From CAZGYE01 sp964530165 (lineage in GTDB: Bacteria > Planctomycetota > Planctomycetia > Planctomycetales > Planctomycetaceae), in contig CAZGYE010000286.1 of NCBI GenBank assembly GCA_964530165.1, positions 1-7,626 on the forward strand: a stretch of DNA of 7,626 bases, read 5' to 3'. Below are positions 5,974 to 7,626 of this stretch, one piece after another. A model generated the notes under the pieces. That model was not told the DNA's origin. It searched no databases and worked only from the letters and a program-made list of their open reading frames with translations. Each line of letters begins with the position of its first letter. Within the stretch, counting starts at the first letter, position 1. The translations under genes were made by a program, and so were the position numbers.

Positions 5974-7626
5974 TTACCGAAATAGCATGCCCGCATAGCC
6001 GACCACGCGGTTTGTGTCGCCGGTGGCGTCGGCCGAGGTTGCGGTGCCGACCCGTTCACAGGACGAAATCGCACCGAGTTTTTGAAGCGTCTTGAGCACA
6101 ATCACTGCCGGACGCAGGCCGCACATGCTGATGTGGTTCTGCGTGCAGGTGTCGAACAGGGCGTCGGCATCGAGTTGTTCGAGCTGCGCCAGAGCCAGCT
6201 CGTCGAGCCGGCGGGTCTCGTCGTCGTTGGCGTAGTGGTTCATGTCGGTGGAGATGATCAACAACGGCGGCTCCGACTCGCTGCGGATCACGTCGGCCAG
6301 TCCATCTGCGAACTGCTCGCATTTCTCCTTGCTCGCGGCGCCGATGGAGACGCCCACCACCCGCGTTTTCGGTGCAAGCCGCTGGATAATCGGCAGCACG
6401 ACCTCGACGGCGTGCTCCTGCTGATGGGCGGCGGCGTCGAGCGCCAGACCGTCAATCGTCGCGGCGAGCTGCTTGGTGAGTCGTTCGTTCGATCCGAGGT
6501 TGCCGTTCGGCAACGCCCAGACCAAATGCGGCGCGACGGCCCATTCGACGCCGTTGGCCGTATGCTTCGGGCCGATGACGATCACGTTGGCTGGGAATTC
6601 GATCCGTTTGAGCACGTCGGCGGCCAATTGGCCGGAGAATTTCCAACCGGCGTGCGGGACCATTGCCGCCGAGAAGCGCTCGCGGGTCGCTTTTTCCGCC
6701 AGAAACGAGTCGAGCATCTTTGACGCCTCGGCCGGTTTGCCCGGATAGAACTTGCCGGCGACGCCCGGACGACGCACATCCGGTCCACGAACCGGCCGCG
6801 GCACCGACCCGCCGCTGACCCGATCCTGACTGGAAACGGCGGCAAAACTGTAGACGGTCGCAAACTCTGGTTCGGCCACTTCCGCAATCCGGCTTGCTTC
6901 TTTGAGCAAGTCGGCAGGCAGGCGGTTCTTGTCGAACACCCAGCCCGTGCGATTTCGTTCCCGCACCAGCACACAGCGGCTGGAACGGTCGATGCCCGCC
7001 AGGTCGGCATCTCTCACCGAACCGTGCATAGCCGGGTCGGAGAGCACCGTCAGCCCGACAGTCAGTCGCTCGCAGTCGGCTGCCCCGAATCCGCGTTGTT
7101 TCAACGTTCCGGCAACCTCTTCACACAATGAGAAGATCGACGCTTGCAGCGGGTTCTTGCTGCGAATGGCCAAACGCCAAAGCGTCTGCTGCACATCTCT
7201 GCGGGCGCTTGTCACGACGATGGCCAGACCACTGACGTTGGCGTCCGGCACGGCCGCGAAGTAGGGGCTCGGCGTGGCGCCGACGACGAAGGCCGTGATG
7301 GTCTTGCGGCAATAGGCGGCGTAGGCGACCATCTGGTCTTCTTGGAACAGGGGGCGCGGCAATGTATCACCCCTTATGCCCAGCGCGTCGGCGAGAGATC
7401 CTTCGATCGAGTCGCCCCGGAATCGGATGAGTTTGGTCGCGTCGTCTCTCCAGGCCGTCGGCGGCAGGCTGGCCTTCATGCAGACGCGGTCCAGAAACTC
7501 CTTGGAGTCCCAGCCGTTGTCCACCGGAACACCCGGCAGCAACAGGCCGCGGTTGTGGCCGCGGATGACCTGCAGACCGTGCGTCCCGACCGTCACGGCG
7601 TCGATTCTCTTCTCGCCGCGAGCTTC
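5974..7626 (-). CDS. AMMECR1-Memo fusion protein (AmmeMemoRadiSam A and B parts), 5' end outside window
   Basis: The frame is open from the window edge; the 550 visible residues are numbered from the first full codon there. Residues 1-76 are the C-terminal half of an AMMECR1 domain (RGLLLPGVPVDNGWD, then FLDRVCMKASLPPTAW). Residues about 101-267 are a middle region with an AMMECR1-like layout but poor conservation. Residues about 285-550 are a complete Memo domain, starting RRPGVAGKFYP. Its metal-site residues match those of MEMO1: H325 (VPHAGW), H355 (GPKHT), H464 with D461 (STDMNHY) and C502 (MCGLRP). AMMECR1, Memo and a radical SAM protein are commonly encoded together in bacteria and archaea; their joint biochemical role is not settled. 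The radical SAM partner would most likely lie beyond the right edge. An internal GTG at 7596 is not the start, because the domain is already under way upstream of it. The protein has no membrane segment and is probably cytoplasmic. Confidence 0.9.
   Translation of the reverse strand, partial: EARGEKRIDAVTVGTHGLQVIRGHNRGLLLPGVPVDNGWDSKEFLDRVCMKASLPPTAWRDDATKLIRFRGDSIEGSLADALGIRGDTLPRPLFQEDQMVAYAAYCRKTITAFVVGATPSPYFAAVPDANVSGLAIVVTSARRDVQQTLWRLAIRSKNPLQASIFSLCEEVAGTLKQRGFGAADCERLTVGLTVLSDPAMHGSVRDADLAGIDRSSRCVLVRERNRTGWVFDKNRLPADLLKEASRIAEVAEPEFATVYSFAAVSSQDRVSGGSVPRPVRGPDVRRPGVAGKFYPGKPAEASKMLDSFLAEKATRERFSAAMVPHAGWKFSGQLAADVLKRIEFPANVIVIGPKHTANGVEWAVAPHLVWALPNGNLGSNERLTKQLAATIDGLALDAAAHQQEHAVEVVLPIIQRLAPKTRVVGVSIGAASKEKCEQFADGLADVIRSESEPPLLIISTDMNHYANDDETRRLDELALAQLEQLDADALFDTCTQNHISMCGLRPAVIVLKTLQKLGAISSCERVGTATSADATGDTNRVVGYAGMLFR

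Noticed and set aside
6082..6723. Rightward 213-codon frame opposite the Memo domain
   Set aside because: It is a shadow of the conserved Memo coding frame, with no motif of its own.

Overview
The window looks like a piece of a Planctomycetota chromosome. The evidence is a DUF1559 protein with a prepilin-type N-terminus and an H-x9-DG C-terminal motif, an S8 protease with an LEPR-xLL-type N-terminal motif (here MEERVLLSA) and a long RTX tail, high GC content, and loosely packed genes with weak Shine-Dalgarno sequences. I recognise protein families here but no species. There is no tRNA, rRNA, CRISPR array, insertion sequence, prophage gene or clear recent transfer.

Layout from left to right. 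The left edge may hold the first 20 codons of a leftward gene (1-61, weak). A leftward DUF2062 membrane protein follows (267-797), with its own sigma70-like promoter (857-885). Next comes a leftward two-gene unit: an HpcH/HpaI-type aldolase (1589-2365) followed 18 nt later by a TlpA-like thioredoxin lipoprotein (902-1570). A divergent 283-bp intergenic region separates this unit from a rightward DUF1559 pseudopilin-like gene (2649-3515), which has its own promoter candidate. That gene converges, with a 22-bp gap, on a leftward secreted subtilisin-like protease (3538-5682, 714 aa) carrying 21 RTX nonapeptides. The protease has a leader of about 195 nt with a promoter candidate and two stem-loops. 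The right edge holds a leftward gene (5974-7626, 5' end outside the window) that fuses the C-terminal half of an AMMECR1 domain, a middle region that looks like a second, decayed AMMECR1-like unit, and a complete Memo domain with its metal-site residues intact.

These genes do not form one obvious pathway. Three products (TlpA-like lipoprotein, DUF1559 protein, S8-RTX protease) are predicted to act outside the cytoplasm. The aldolase and the AMMECR1-Memo protein look cytoplasmic. The only operon supported by spacing is aldolase-thioredoxin. I found no convincing new multi-gene system. The parts most worth a second look are the AMMECR1/AMMECR1-like/Memo fusion and the structured leader of the protease gene.
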